From contig CANLEH010000001.1 of assembly GCA_947489665.1 (NCBI GenBank), forward strand, positions 406,501-470,500: 64,000 nt of DNA, in the 5' to 3' direction. Made by a program: the position numbers and the translations under genes. Every line of letters begins with the position of its first letter. Positions within the stretch are counted from its first letter, which is position 1. The stretch comes from an uncultured Roseicyclus sp. Its GTDB lineage: Bacteria > Pseudomonadota > Alphaproteobacteria > Rhodobacterales > Rhodobacteraceae. Under the pieces are notes generated by a model that was not told where the DNA came from, did no database searches, and saw nothing but the letters and a program-made list of their open reading frames with translations. Positions 36,799-44,915 of this stretch are shown piece after piece.

Positions 36799-37002
36799 GG
36801 CGCCCTCCAAATCCAGCGCATTAGATCACTTCTTTTCCTGCTCAAACAAGCGGCGAAAGTTGCTCGGGGCATTCAAATTCGCCGCAAAACATTTCTATAA
36901 TCATAGAAATATCAGATTTCCTAAGTCTCTGATTTTATGAAATTTAACCAAGATTAAACCTCGGTATCACGCGTGATCAACCTTGAGAACGCGTATTGCA
37001 GC
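36799..37002. other. AT-rich convergent intergenic region with three stem-loops
   Basis: A 204-bp gap between convergent tdh and the carnitine operon end, much richer in A+T than its surroundings. It holds GCGGCGAA/TTCGCCGC (36850-36857 with 36878-36885), ATTTCTAT-AATC-ATAGAAAT (36891-36910) and ATCAGA/TCTGAT (36911-36916 with 36928-36933). The second hairpin is followed by a T-rich stretch on the minus strand and could end the carnitine operon. Confidence 0.5.
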
Positions 37003-38403
37003 CTATCGCCCCACGCGGCCCGCACCCTCCGGCACAGGCAGACCCGCTTGCGCTTTGGTAATCTCCGCCAGCGCCCGTTGGACCGCCTCTGAAGGAAGGC
37101 AGGATTTCCGCGTCTCCAGATCGACGTGCAACAGCAACGACTCGACCGTCGCCACCACGTCTCCATCTCCGCGCATCAGAGTGTGGAACAGGTGCAGCTT
37201 CTTGCCCTCTCCGTCCAAAAGTCGCGTCTCGGCGCGTAGCCGGTCCCCCGCATGGGCCTCTGCCAGATAGCGCACATGGTTCTCGACGGTGAAGTAGCTC
37301 AAGCCCCCCGCGACATAAGCCGCATCGGCGCCAACCATCTCCATGAAGCGGTCGGTCGCCTTTGATCCAGCTTCCAGATAATGGGTCTCGTTCATGTGCC
37401 CATTGTAATCGGTCCACCCTTGCGGGATTTGCCGATCCAACGTCACTGGCATCCCCGCCTGCGCGAGCTTTGCTTCGTGGGCCGTCACAACCCCGCCCGC
37501 GCCGGAGCCGGAGTGCTTCAATGCCCGCATGATCCCCACAAGGTTATCGTCGCGCAGACGCTCCAACTCCCGGATGCTCAGATGCCCCGACTGTGCATCA
37601 GACTGCCCGGCGATAAGATCGACCAGCTCATCGGTGAATTCCGGCACATCCATCAGCTTGGTCCAGGGAAAGCTCAAACAGGGCCCGAACTGCGCCATGA
37701 AATGCTTCATACCCGCCTCGCCGCCCGCCACGCGGTAGGTCTCGAACAGGCCCATCTGCGCCCATCGCAGGCCAAAGCCCATGCGAATGGCCTCGTCTAT
37801 TTCCTCGGTGGTTGCGATCCCGTCTTTCACAAGCCAAAGCGCCTCGCGCCAGACAGCCTCAAGGAACCGGTCTGCAATATGGGCGTCAATCTCCTTGCGG
37901 ATATGCAGCGGATAAAAGCCCACCTCCCGAAGCGTTGCCTGAGCCAAGCCACAGGTCTGCGCATCACCCACCAGCTCGATCAGAGGCAGCAGATAGACCG
38001 GGTTAAAGGGATGCGCCACGATACACCGCGCGCCCTCAGCCGTCAGTTCTGACGGTTTGAAGCCACTGGTAGACGAGGCGATGATCGCACCCGGCGGTGC
38101 ATGGTGATCCAATTCGCCGAGAACGCGATGCTTGATGTCCAACCGTTCGGGCACGCTTTCCTGGATCCAATCGGCACTGGCCACGGCATCGGCAATCTCG
38201 TCGGCAAACCGCAAGGTGCCTTCCGCAGGCAACGCGCGATCATAAAGCGCAGGCAAGGCGCGTCGCGCATTGGCGAGGACCTCTCCAATCTTCCGCTCTG
38301 CCTCGGGGTCCGGATCGAAGACCGAAACGTCCCATCCGTTCAGCAAAAACCGCGCTGCCCATCCACCGCCGATCACGCCACCCCCTATGATGGCCGCCTT
38401 CAT
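37003..38403 (-). CDS. lcdH: L-carnitine dehydrogenase fused to a hot-dog betainyl-CoA thioesterase
   Basis: A 466-aa fusion. Residues 1-317 are a 3-hydroxyacyl-CoA-dehydrogenase-type enzyme with IGGGVIGGGWAARF, SSTSGFKPSEL and HPFNPVYLLPLIE, matching L-carnitine 3-dehydrogenase. Residues 318-466 are a 4-hydroxybenzoyl-CoA-thioesterase-like hot-dog domain with the catalytic-type segment WTDYNGHMNETHY. This fused form is known in alphaproteobacterial carnitine loci: the first half makes 3-dehydrocarnitine, and the second hydrolyses glycine betainyl-CoA made by the BKACE enzyme. Last gene of the operon; its start overlaps the lipocalin stop. Confidence 0.9.
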   Translation of the reverse strand: MKAAIIGGGVIGGGWAARFLLNGWDVSVFDPDPEAERKIGEVLANARRALPALYDRALPAEGTLRFADEIADAVASADWIQESVPERLDIKHRVLGELDHHAPPGAIIASSTSGFKPSELTAEGARCIVAHPFNPVYLLPLIELVGDAQTCGLAQATLREVGFYPLHIRKEIDAHIADRFLEAVWREALWLVKDGIATTEEIDEAIRMGFGLRWAQMGLFETYRVAGGEAGMKHFMAQFGPCLSFPWTKLMDVPEFTDELVDLIAGQSDAQSGHLSIRELERLRDDNLVGIMRALKHSGSGAGGVVTAHEAKLAQAGMPVTLDRQIPQGWTDYNGHMNETHYLEAGSKATDRFMEMVGADAAYVAGGLSYFTVENHVRYLAEAHAGDRLRAETRLLDGEGKKLHLFHTLMRGDGDVVATVESLLLHVDLETRKSCLPSEAVQRALAEITKAQAGLPVPEGAGRVGR

Positions 38404-38939
38404 GGTGTCACACTCCGCTGCAATGGGCCGAGATCATAGCCGTTGAAATCGAGAACCTCGCGCGCAGCCGCCAAGCGGTCCGGCGGGATGTCAGGATCCC
38501 GATTGAGGATCCAACCGACACGTCCATTCGGGGCGCCGACCACAGCCGTCCGGTAGCCTTCATCGACCCACAAAACCCAATAGGGAGCGGCGACAGGTAC
38601 ACCCTGCAAGCGAACGGAAAGCCGGCCCAAACCTTCATCTGTTGCAGTTCCGGTGATGGTATCCGTCGGCTGGCCGTTCGCATCGAGGCAGATATTTGTC
38701 ACAGTCAAAACACCCGGCGTGTCCGACAGGCCATATTCCGCAATTGCGCCGGGACAGTCCGATTGGAATGGGTTCGGATAACGATAAACCTCGTACCACC
38801 GGCCCAGATAACGGGCTGGGTCGAACGCAGCGGCAGAAGCAATCTGAACGCTCTCATCCCGATAGGACGGCCCAATCGCCACATCGCACGAAGTAACAGC
38901 GAGGAGGGCTGCAAGCCCGAGGAGCGGTTGAACTCTCAT
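38400..38939 (-). CDS. Lipocalin family lipoprotein (Blc-like)
   Basis: A 179-aa probable outer-membrane lipoprotein. The N-terminal signal ends in a lipobox LAVTSC, with Cys at residue 18. The lipocalin hallmark G-x-W occurs in ARYLGRWYEVYRYPNPF, and the last strand motif is present near YWVLWVDEGYRTAVVG. It is embedded between BKACE (overlap 4 bp) and the carnitine dehydrogenase fusion (overlap 4 bp), so translation is coupled to carnitine catabolism. Its role there is unknown; it could handle a hydrophobic acyl-betaine or membrane lipid. Confidence 0.88.
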   Translation of the reverse strand: MRVQPLLGLAALLAVTSCDVAIGPSYRDESVQIASAAAFDPARYLGRWYEVYRYPNPFQSDCPGAIAEYGLSDTPGVLTVTNICLDANGQPTDTITGTATDEGLGRLSVRLQGVPVAAPYWVLWVDEGYRTAVVGAPNGRVGWILNRDPDIPPDRLAAAREVLDFNGYDLGPLQRSVTP

Positions 38940-39844
38940 ACCGGTGCCCGCTTTGTCAGGCCAAGTTTCTCGCGAACCTCTGCGGGCCCGATGATCCGTG
39001 CGCCCATGCCTTCCACGACACCGACCGCCCGTTCGACCAATTGCGCGTTAGTCGCAAGAACACCCTTTTCCAGCCAAAGATTGTCTTCCAACCCAACCCG
39101 CACATTGCCGCCCGCAAGCACGGCGGCCGCAGCATAGGCCATCTGGTTGCGACCAAGGGAGAAAGCGCTGAACGTCCAGTCGTCTGGCACGTTGTTGACC
39201 ATGGCCATGAAGGTGTTGAGGTCATCCGGCGCCCCCCACGGCACCCCCATGCATAGCTGCACAAGGGCAGGGGCATCCAACACGCCATCGGCCACAAGCT
39301 GCTTGGCGTACCAAAGGTGGCCGGTATCAAAGGCTTCAATCTCGGGCTTCACACCCAGATCGGTCATCATGCGGCCCATGGCCTGCAACATGCCGGGCGT
39401 GTTGGTCATGACGTAATCGGCTTCGGCGAAATTCATAGTACCGCAATCAAGCGTGCAGATTTCGGGGAGGCATTCGGCGACATGGGCGACACGTTCCTCG
39501 GCGCCAACCATGTCGGTTCCGGAGGCAACTGGCAGGGGGGCGTCCGTTCCGCCAAAAACGATGTCGCCGCCCATCCCGGCGGTCAGGTTCAAGACCACAT
39601 CGACCTCCGCATCGCGGATACGGTCGGTCACTTCGCGGTAGAGTTTCAGATCACGGGACGGCACGCCGGTTTCAGGATCGCGCACATGGCAATGAACAAT
39701 CGCGGCCCCGGCCTTGGCGGCGTCGATTGCACTGTCGGCGATTTGTTTCGGCGAGCGTGGAACATGGGGGGAGCGGTCTTGCGTTGCACCCGAGCCCGTG
39801 ACCGCACAGGTGATGAAGACATCTTTGTTCATTTGCAGTGGCAT
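38936..39844 (-). CDS. Beta-keto acid cleavage enzyme (BKACE, DUF849), probable 3-dehydrocarnitine cleavage enzyme
   Basis: A 302-aa TIM-barrel enzyme. The zinc-binding H-x-H is in AAIVHCHVRDPETGVPSRD, with further blocks LNLTAGMGGDIVFGG, TLDCGTMNF and RVGLEDNLWLEKG. BKACEs condense a beta-keto acid with acetyl-CoA. Next to carnitine dehydrogenase the substrate is most likely 3-dehydrocarnitine, giving glycine betainyl-CoA and acetoacetate. A second Met four codons in (39832) is an alternative start. Confidence 0.9.
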   Translation of the reverse strand: MPLQMNKDVFITCAVTGSGATQDRSPHVPRSPKQIADSAIDAAKAGAAIVHCHVRDPETGVPSRDLKLYREVTDRIRDAEVDVVLNLTAGMGGDIVFGGTDAPLPVASGTDMVGAEERVAHVAECLPEICTLDCGTMNFAEADYVMTNTPGMLQAMGRMMTDLGVKPEIEAFDTGHLWYAKQLVADGVLDAPALVQLCMGVPWGAPDDLNTFMAMVNNVPDDWTFSAFSLGRNQMAYAAAAVLAGGNVRVGLEDNLWLEKGVLATNAQLVERAVGVVEGMGARIIGPAEVREKLGLTKRAPV

Positions 39845-39904
39845 GTTGTGTCCTTCTGGCCGGGGGTGACGCTGGCCTTCGGCCTCGCCCCACCCGCCGT
39901 CCCG

Positions 39905-40693
39905 TTAGCGGCCCTTCCAGACCGGGTCGCGTTTTTCCGCAAAGGCGCGCGCGCCTTCGAGTTGATCTTCCGAGCGATAGAGCCGTTCGACCGTTTCGAA
40001 CTGGCTTTTGGTGATCTTGTTGAGTGCGTCCTGAAACTTCATGTCTTCAGCCTCGCGCACGATTTCCTTGATGGCCGCATTCACAAGCGGCGGGCCGGAG
40101 GCAATGAGCGCCGCCATCTCGCGCGCCCGGTCCATAAGCGCATCAGCCGGATGTACCTGGTTGATCATGCCCCACCGCGCGGCCTCTTCCGCGTCCAGCC
40201 ACCGGCCGGTGAACAGCATCTCCATGGCAATGTGGTAGGGGATGCGCTTGGGCAATTTGACCGACGCCGCATCTGCCACGGTGCCTGAGCGGATCTCAGG
40301 CAGCGCAAAGCTTGCATGCTCTGCGGCCAGGATGATGTCTGCGCTCAACGCCAATTCCAGACCGCCGCCGCAACAGATGCCATTTACCGCAGCAATCACT
40401 GGCTTGTTCAGCCCGCGCAATTCCTGCAAGCCGCCGAAGCCGCCCACGCCGTAATCGCCGTCAACCGCGTCGCCATCGGCGGCGGCCTTCAGATCCCAGC
40501 CGGGGCAGAAAAACTTCTCTCCAGCGCCCGTCAGCAGCGCCACGCGCAGCTCGGGGTCATCACGGAACTCGGTGAAGACCTGGCCCATGATACGGCTGGT
40601 GGCCAGATCGATGGCATTGGCCTTGGGGCGATCCAAGGTGACTTCCAGCACATGACCATTACGGTGCGTCTTGATGGGGTGTGTATCGGTCAT
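39905..40693 (-). CDS. Enoyl-CoA hydratase/isomerase family protein (carnitinyl-CoA dehydratase-like)
   Basis: A 262-aa crotonase-fold enzyme. The oxyanion-hole region KPVIAAVNGICCGGGLELALSADIILA is clear, followed by FALPEIRSGTVADAASVKLP with a Glu at the usual catalytic position. Context and pattern favour hydration of crotonobetainyl-CoA to carnitinyl-CoA (CaiD-like). Overlaps the CoA-ligase stop by 4 bp and is separated by 60 bp from BKACE. Confidence 0.87.
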   Translation of the reverse strand: MTDTHPIKTHRNGHVLEVTLDRPKANAIDLATSRIMGQVFTEFRDDPELRVALLTGAGEKFFCPGWDLKAAADGDAVDGDYGVGGFGGLQELRGLNKPVIAAVNGICCGGGLELALSADIILAAEHASFALPEIRSGTVADAASVKLPKRIPYHIAMEMLFTGRWLDAEEAARWGMINQVHPADALMDRAREMAALIASGPPLVNAAIKEIVREAEDMKFQDALNKITKSQFETVERLYRSEDQLEGARAFAEKRDPVWKGR

Positions 40694-42732
40694 TCAATTT
40701 CTCTCAGTCGGATCAAGGCGTCGACAGCGACGGCGCGGGTCGGAGTGCAGATCAGGGGGTTCACTTCAACTTCAAGCACCCGGTCTGCGTTGCTGGTGAC
40801 ATAGTCCTGCACGGCCAGCACCCCGTTGACAATCGGTTGCCGATGGGCTGCGGATGCGCCGCGATAGCCGCGCAGAAGCGGGGTGATCTTCAGGTGGTCG
40901 AGCGCGCCGTTGATTGCATCTTGGTCAGTGGGAATCAAAAGGCACTGCGTATCAGAAAGAAGCTCCGTCCACGTGCCGCCCGCGCCGATGGTCAGAACGA
41001 AACCGTGCGCAGGATCCACCACGACACCGATAAGCAATTCAACGACGCCATCCTCAACCATTTCTTCTACAAGAAATCGCTCAGCAGGCATCTTGCTGGC
41101 CGCAATAGTGACATCTTGGCTTGTACAAAGGTTCAGTGCCAGCGCGCCGACCTCAGACTTGTGCGCGAACCCTTCTCCTTTAAGGGCCAATGGCGCCCGC
41201 AAGGTCCGCGAAAGCTGACCCGCTTCTGCGCCAGAAGATGCACTGACAGATTTTGGAACGATCATTCCGTGGCGGGACAGAGCTTCTTTTGCTTCTCCCT
41301 CGGTCAGGACTTTCGATTGCCCCTCATGAATTGCGCTCGGCAGCAGGATAGGGCCGGGCAGTGCCGTTGGGTCGGATTGCGCCGCGAGCTCGATGGCAGA
41401 CAATGCGTCATCGAGCCCACAGAGCGGTACAATTCCATCTTGTACCAAGGCAATCGCGACATCTTCGGAAAGCGTTTCGGGCAACGAAGAGACAATTGCA
41501 ATCGGCTTGCCGCTGGCTGCGATAGCATCCTTGATCGAGTCAATGACAACGCCCCAAAGGGAAGCATCGCAACGGTCGTCGCGTGGAAAATCCAGAACCA
41601 CACATCCAAGCGACAACGACGCATCCATCATGGCCGCGAACGTCGCGGCCATCGCAGCCCGGTCGCCCCAGATGTAGGTGTGGTAGTCCAGCGGATTGGC
41701 CAATGCGACCTTAGGGCCAAGGGCGTGCCGCAGGGCATCGGTCTGGCTGGCGTTCAAGGCAGGAAATTCGATGTCGAACCGCACAGCCGTATCCGCCATC
41801 AAACTCGCCTCGCCGCCCGAGCAGGACATGGACGCGATGCGGGCCGACGGCAATGGGCCAGTGACGTGCAGCAGTTTCAAAACTTCGAGGAAAACGGAAA
41901 GCGACGTGACCTTCCGAATGCCGAGCCGCGCCAATAATGCGTCGGATCCAGCGGTGCTTCCAGCAAGGGACGCGGTGTGGGAAACCGTGGCCGCGCGGGC
42001 CTGTTGCGACGCGCCAATTTTCAGCGCCACAATCGGCTTGCCCAACGTTCGCGCCGCGTTGGCCAGAGCCTCAAACCGCCCCAGATCGCCGATCCCTTCG
42101 ATATGGAGACCCAGCGCTGTAACGCGATTATCCGCCAACGCTGCCATGCCAAGCTCTGCCAGGTCGACCTGCGCCTGGTTGCCGGCTGTCAGCAGATACG
42201 CAATCGGCAAGCCACGTTTCTGCATCGTCAGGTTCAAGGCGATGTTCGAGGATTGCGTTATGATCGCCACCCCTCGGTTGACCTTCACCATACCATGCTG
42301 GTCTGGCCATATCGCCACTTCGTCCAACCCGTTCAGGAAGCCATAGCAATTGGGCCCGAAGATGGGCATCTCGCCCGCTGCATCCAAAAGGGCATCTTGG
42401 ACTGCGCCGCCGTCAGACAGCTCTTCAGACGCCTCCAAGAAACCGGACGCAAAGCACACCGCCCCACCTGCACCGCGCGCGGCCAAAGCGCTGATGATTT
42501 CGACCGTTGCATGACGATTGACGCCAACAAAACTTGCATCGGGCGCGTCTGGCAAGGCGGAGATATCCGCAAAGGCCGGTTCGCCAGCTACAGTGGCGCG
42601 GGTTGGATGGACCGGCCAGATCGGCCCTCGGAACCCGAAGGCCCGCGCTTCACGGATCACGTTTTCGCACCACGCACCGCCACCAATCACGGCGATGCTG
42701 TTCGGTCGCAGAAGGCGCGAAAGGTCTCGCAT
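40690..42732 (-). CDS. NDP-forming acyl-CoA synthetase (acetate-CoA ligase family, ACD superfamily)
   Basis: A 680-aa enzyme. The N-terminal half is a CoA-binding Rossmann domain (SIAVIGGGAW) plus succinyl-CoA-ligase-like domains with GPNCYGF at 126-132 and the phospho-His candidate His252 in TVSHTASLAGS. The C-terminal ~210 residues are an ATP-grasp domain. In this operon it would activate a trimethylammonium acid (gamma-butyrobetaine, crotonobetaine or carnitine) as a CoA thioester. The same superfamily includes the ATP-dependent DMSP lyase DddX, so a DMSP- or acrylate-type substrate cannot be excluded. Confidence 0.85.
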   Translation of the reverse strand: MRDLSRLLRPNSIAVIGGGAWCENVIREARAFGFRGPIWPVHPTRATVAGEPAFADISALPDAPDASFVGVNRHATVEIISALAARGAGGAVCFASGFLEASEELSDGGAVQDALLDAAGEMPIFGPNCYGFLNGLDEVAIWPDQHGMVKVNRGVAIITQSSNIALNLTMQKRGLPIAYLLTAGNQAQVDLAELGMAALADNRVTALGLHIEGIGDLGRFEALANAARTLGKPIVALKIGASQQARAATVSHTASLAGSTAGSDALLARLGIRKVTSLSVFLEVLKLLHVTGPLPSARIASMSCSGGEASLMADTAVRFDIEFPALNASQTDALRHALGPKVALANPLDYHTYIWGDRAAMAATFAAMMDASLSLGCVVLDFPRDDRCDASLWGVVIDSIKDAIAASGKPIAIVSSLPETLSEDVAIALVQDGIVPLCGLDDALSAIELAAQSDPTALPGPILLPSAIHEGQSKVLTEGEAKEALSRHGMIVPKSVSASSGAEAGQLSRTLRAPLALKGEGFAHKSEVGALALNLCTSQDVTIAASKMPAERFLVEEMVEDGVVELLIGVVVDPAHGFVLTIGAGGTWTELLSDTQCLLIPTDQDAINGALDHLKITPLLRGYRGASAAHRQPIVNGVLAVQDYVTSNADRVLEVEVNPLICTPTRAVAVDALIRLREIE

Positions 42733-43892
42733 CAGGCGCCCAAGGGACGGAAAAGGTCACGCGAAATGATGTGACGCTGGATTTCGCTGGTCCCGTCCCA
42801 GATGCGCTCCACCCGTGCGTCACGCCAGAACCGTTCGATTGGGAAGTCGTCCATCAATCCCATGCCGCCATAGATTTGCAAGGTCGTATCCGTGACCCGA
42901 GCAAGCATCTCCGTGGCATAGACCTTGGCTGAGGCAATCTCGCGGTTTGCGGGCAGACCCTCATCGAGCCGCCATGCACCAGCCAGCGTCAGGAAATCGG
43001 CTGCGTCAATTTCGGTGATCATATCGGCAATCTGAAAGCTCACGCCTTGGAATTTGGCGATCTGCTGCCCAAATTGCTTACGCTCCGCCGCATAGCTTAG
43101 CGCATAGTCGAAACAGCGCCGCGCACGCCCAACGCTGAATGCCGCCACGGTCAGCCGGGTCGCGTAGAGCCATTCATTCATGACGGCGAAACCGCCATCG
43201 ACCTCTCCCAAAACCTGCGCGTCGGGCAGGCGACAATCGTCAAATTCAAGGATGCAATTCTTGTAGCCCCGGTGGCTGACCGAGTTGTAGCCGTCGCGCA
43301 CCACAAAGCCGGGATGTCCCCGATCCACCAGAAAGCAGGTGATCCGCTTCTTGGGTCCACGCGGTGTCTCGTCCACTCCAGTGGCCACAAAGACGATGAA
43401 GAAATCTGCGTGGTCTGCACCTGAGATGAAGTGCTTCGATCCGTTCAGTACCCAATCACCGCCATCCCGAACGGCCGCACATTTCATGCCGCGCACGTCT
43501 GATCCGGCCTCGGGCTCGGTCATTGCCAGGGCGTCCATCCGCTCACCGCGCACGGCAGGCAGCAGGTACTTTTCACGCTGCTCGCCCTCACACGCCATCA
43601 GGATGTTTTGAGGCCGTCCGAAGAAATGCGTAAGTGCCATCGAGCCTCGGCCAAGCTCCCGCTCGACCAAGGTGAAATCGAGATGGCTCAACCCCGCGCC
43701 GCCCACCTCTTCGGGAAAGTTGCAGGCGTAAAATCCCAGGTTGACGACCTTTTGCTTCAGATCTTGTGCAAGGTCATGGGGGACCCCGCCGGTGCGCTCG
43801 ACCTCGGCCTCATGGGGGTAAATCTCGTTTTCGACAAAACTCCGGACGGTCGAAACGATCATCTCTTGTTCATCGCTCAAGCCGAAATGCAT
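42732..43892 (-). CDS. Acyl-CoA dehydrogenase (probable gamma-butyrobetainyl-CoA dehydrogenase)
   Basis: A 386-aa FAD enzyme with MHFGLSDEQEMIVSTVRSF, AMTEPEAGSDVRGM and a C-terminal RIWDGTSEIQRHIISRDLF. The catalytic-base position in the YEGTSEI motif is Asp366 here (WDGTSEI) rather than Glu. The start at 43892 is set by the conserved N-terminus; a much longer open frame upstream is a shadow of the divergent regulator gene. First gene of the operon; its stop overlaps the CoA ligase start (TGATG). Would form crotonobetainyl-CoA. Confidence 0.88.
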   Translation of the reverse strand: MHFGLSDEQEMIVSTVRSFVENEIYPHEAEVERTGGVPHDLAQDLKQKVVNLGFYACNFPEEVGGAGLSHLDFTLVERELGRGSMALTHFFGRPQNILMACEGEQREKYLLPAVRGERMDALAMTEPEAGSDVRGMKCAAVRDGGDWVLNGSKHFISGADHADFFIVFVATGVDETPRGPKKRITCFLVDRGHPGFVVRDGYNSVSHRGYKNCILEFDDCRLPDAQVLGEVDGGFAVMNEWLYATRLTVAAFSVGRARRCFDYALSYAAERKQFGQQIAKFQGVSFQIADMITEIDAADFLTLAGAWRLDEGLPANREIASAKVYATEMLARVTDTTLQIYGGMGLMDDFPIERFWRDARVERIWDGTSEIQRHIISRDLFRPLGA

Positions 43893-43943
43893 GTGCTGTC
43901 CCCCTTGTTCTGCCCCTGCAATACCGCATAGCGTGACTTCCGG

Positions 43944-43972
43944 ATCATGCAGAATACACAGTAAATCATGCA
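43944..43972. promoter_or_regulatory. Direct repeat ATCATGCA x2, 21 bp apart
   Basis: Two identical ATCATGCA boxes at 43944-43951 and 43965-43972 repeat with 21-bp periodicity in the 75-bp divergent gap. The second covers the regulator's own ATG. AraC-type activators bind direct repeats with about two-helical-turn spacing, so this is a likely site for the GlxA/AraC protein encoded next to it. Confidence 0.55.
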
Positions 43973-44915
43973 CAAAACGAAAAGCATCAATATGCTCATT
44001 TTCGACGGGTTTTCGAACCTGTGCCTTGCCAATGCGGTTGAGCCATTGCGTGCAGCAAACACCCTTGCCCGCCGCGCGCTTTATAGTTGGACTTTCCTCA
44101 GCCTTGGGGAAGCGGTGCTGCGATCGTCCAGCGGGCTGCCCGTCACGCCAACGCAACTGACGTCGGATCACCGGGGCGACGCGCTTTTCGTGATGCCGAG
44201 CTATGGTCATGCGGCCCTGGCCACCCCGCAGACTGCGCGCGCCCTGCGCGGCGCATCTACCCGGTTCGACCTTTTGGTGGGCCTTGATACGGGGGCGTAC
44301 CTGCTGGCCCATGCCGGTCTTCTGGATGGCCGCCGCGCCACCTGCCATTGGGACACACTGACAGAAAGCGCTGAGGCGTTCCCGCAGGTCACGTTCACCG
44401 AAGACCGGTTCGTGATTGATGGAGATCGCGCGTCTTGCGGTGGGGCGACCACCACGCTGGATCTGCTGCTCGCCCTGATTGAACGGGACCATGGCGCGGC
44501 GCTTTCCCTCGAAGTGGCCGCCCTGTTCATGTACGGTGAACGGGCCGAGCTGACGGACCCCCAACACTTGCTGCCCAAGCACCGTCTTGTGCGCGCAACC
44601 GCAGCGCTTATGCGACGCAACGTGGAACATCCCTTGCCTCTGAGGAAAATTGCCCGCGAACTGGGGCTCAGCCTGCGCGGGTTGGAGGAGGCATTTCGCA
44701 CCCATGCCGGGCTGCCGCCCGCACGCCTGTATCGCTCGATCCGGCTGGCAGAGGCCCGCCGCAGGTTGGAGCAGACCCGTGACAGCGTGGCCGAGGTGGC
44801 CTTGCGCGCGGGCTACAAGGATGCCACCGCTATGACGCGCGCCTTCAAGGCCGAATTCGGGATGACCCCATCCGCCGCGCGCAAGGCCAAGATATCTGAG
44901 GGAGGGGCGCGATGA
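43968..44915 (+). CDS. GlxA family transcriptional regulator (DJ-1/PfpI + AraC HTH), CdhR-like
   Basis: A 315-aa regulator. Residues ~8-170 are a glutamine-amidotransferase-like (DJ-1/PfpI) sensor domain. Residues ~215-315 are an AraC HTH with two helix-turn-helices (LRKIARELGLSLRGLEEAF and VAEVALRAGYKDATAMTRAFKAEFGMTPS). In Pseudomonas the carnitine catabolism activator CdhR has this architecture. It is divergent from the acyl-CoA dehydrogenase gene and overlaps the downstream ThDP enzyme start by 4 bp. Confidence 0.88.
   Translation: MHKTKSINMLIFDGFSNLCLANAVEPLRAANTLARRALYSWTFLSLGEAVLRSSSGLPVTPTQLTSDHRGDALFVMPSYGHAALATPQTARALRGASTRFDLLVGLDTGAYLLAHAGLLDGRRATCHWDTLTESAEAFPQVTFTEDRFVIDGDRASCGGATTTLDLLLALIERDHGAALSLEVAALFMYGERAELTDPQHLLPKHRLVRATAALMRRNVEHPLPLRKIARELGLSLRGLEEAFRTHAGLPPARLYRSIRLAEARRRLEQTRDSVAEVALRAGYKDATAMTRAFKAEFGMTPSAARKAKISEGGAR

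Noticed and set aside
40681-41937. A 418-codon plus-strand frame
   Set aside because: Antisense to the CoA ligase, with no recognisable domain and no plausible ribosome site.
43893-44705. N-terminal extension of the acyl-CoA dehydrogenase frame by 271 codons
   Set aside because: The extension lies antisense to the GlxA-type regulator and is unlike any acyl-CoA dehydrogenase; the conserved N-terminus starts at 43892.
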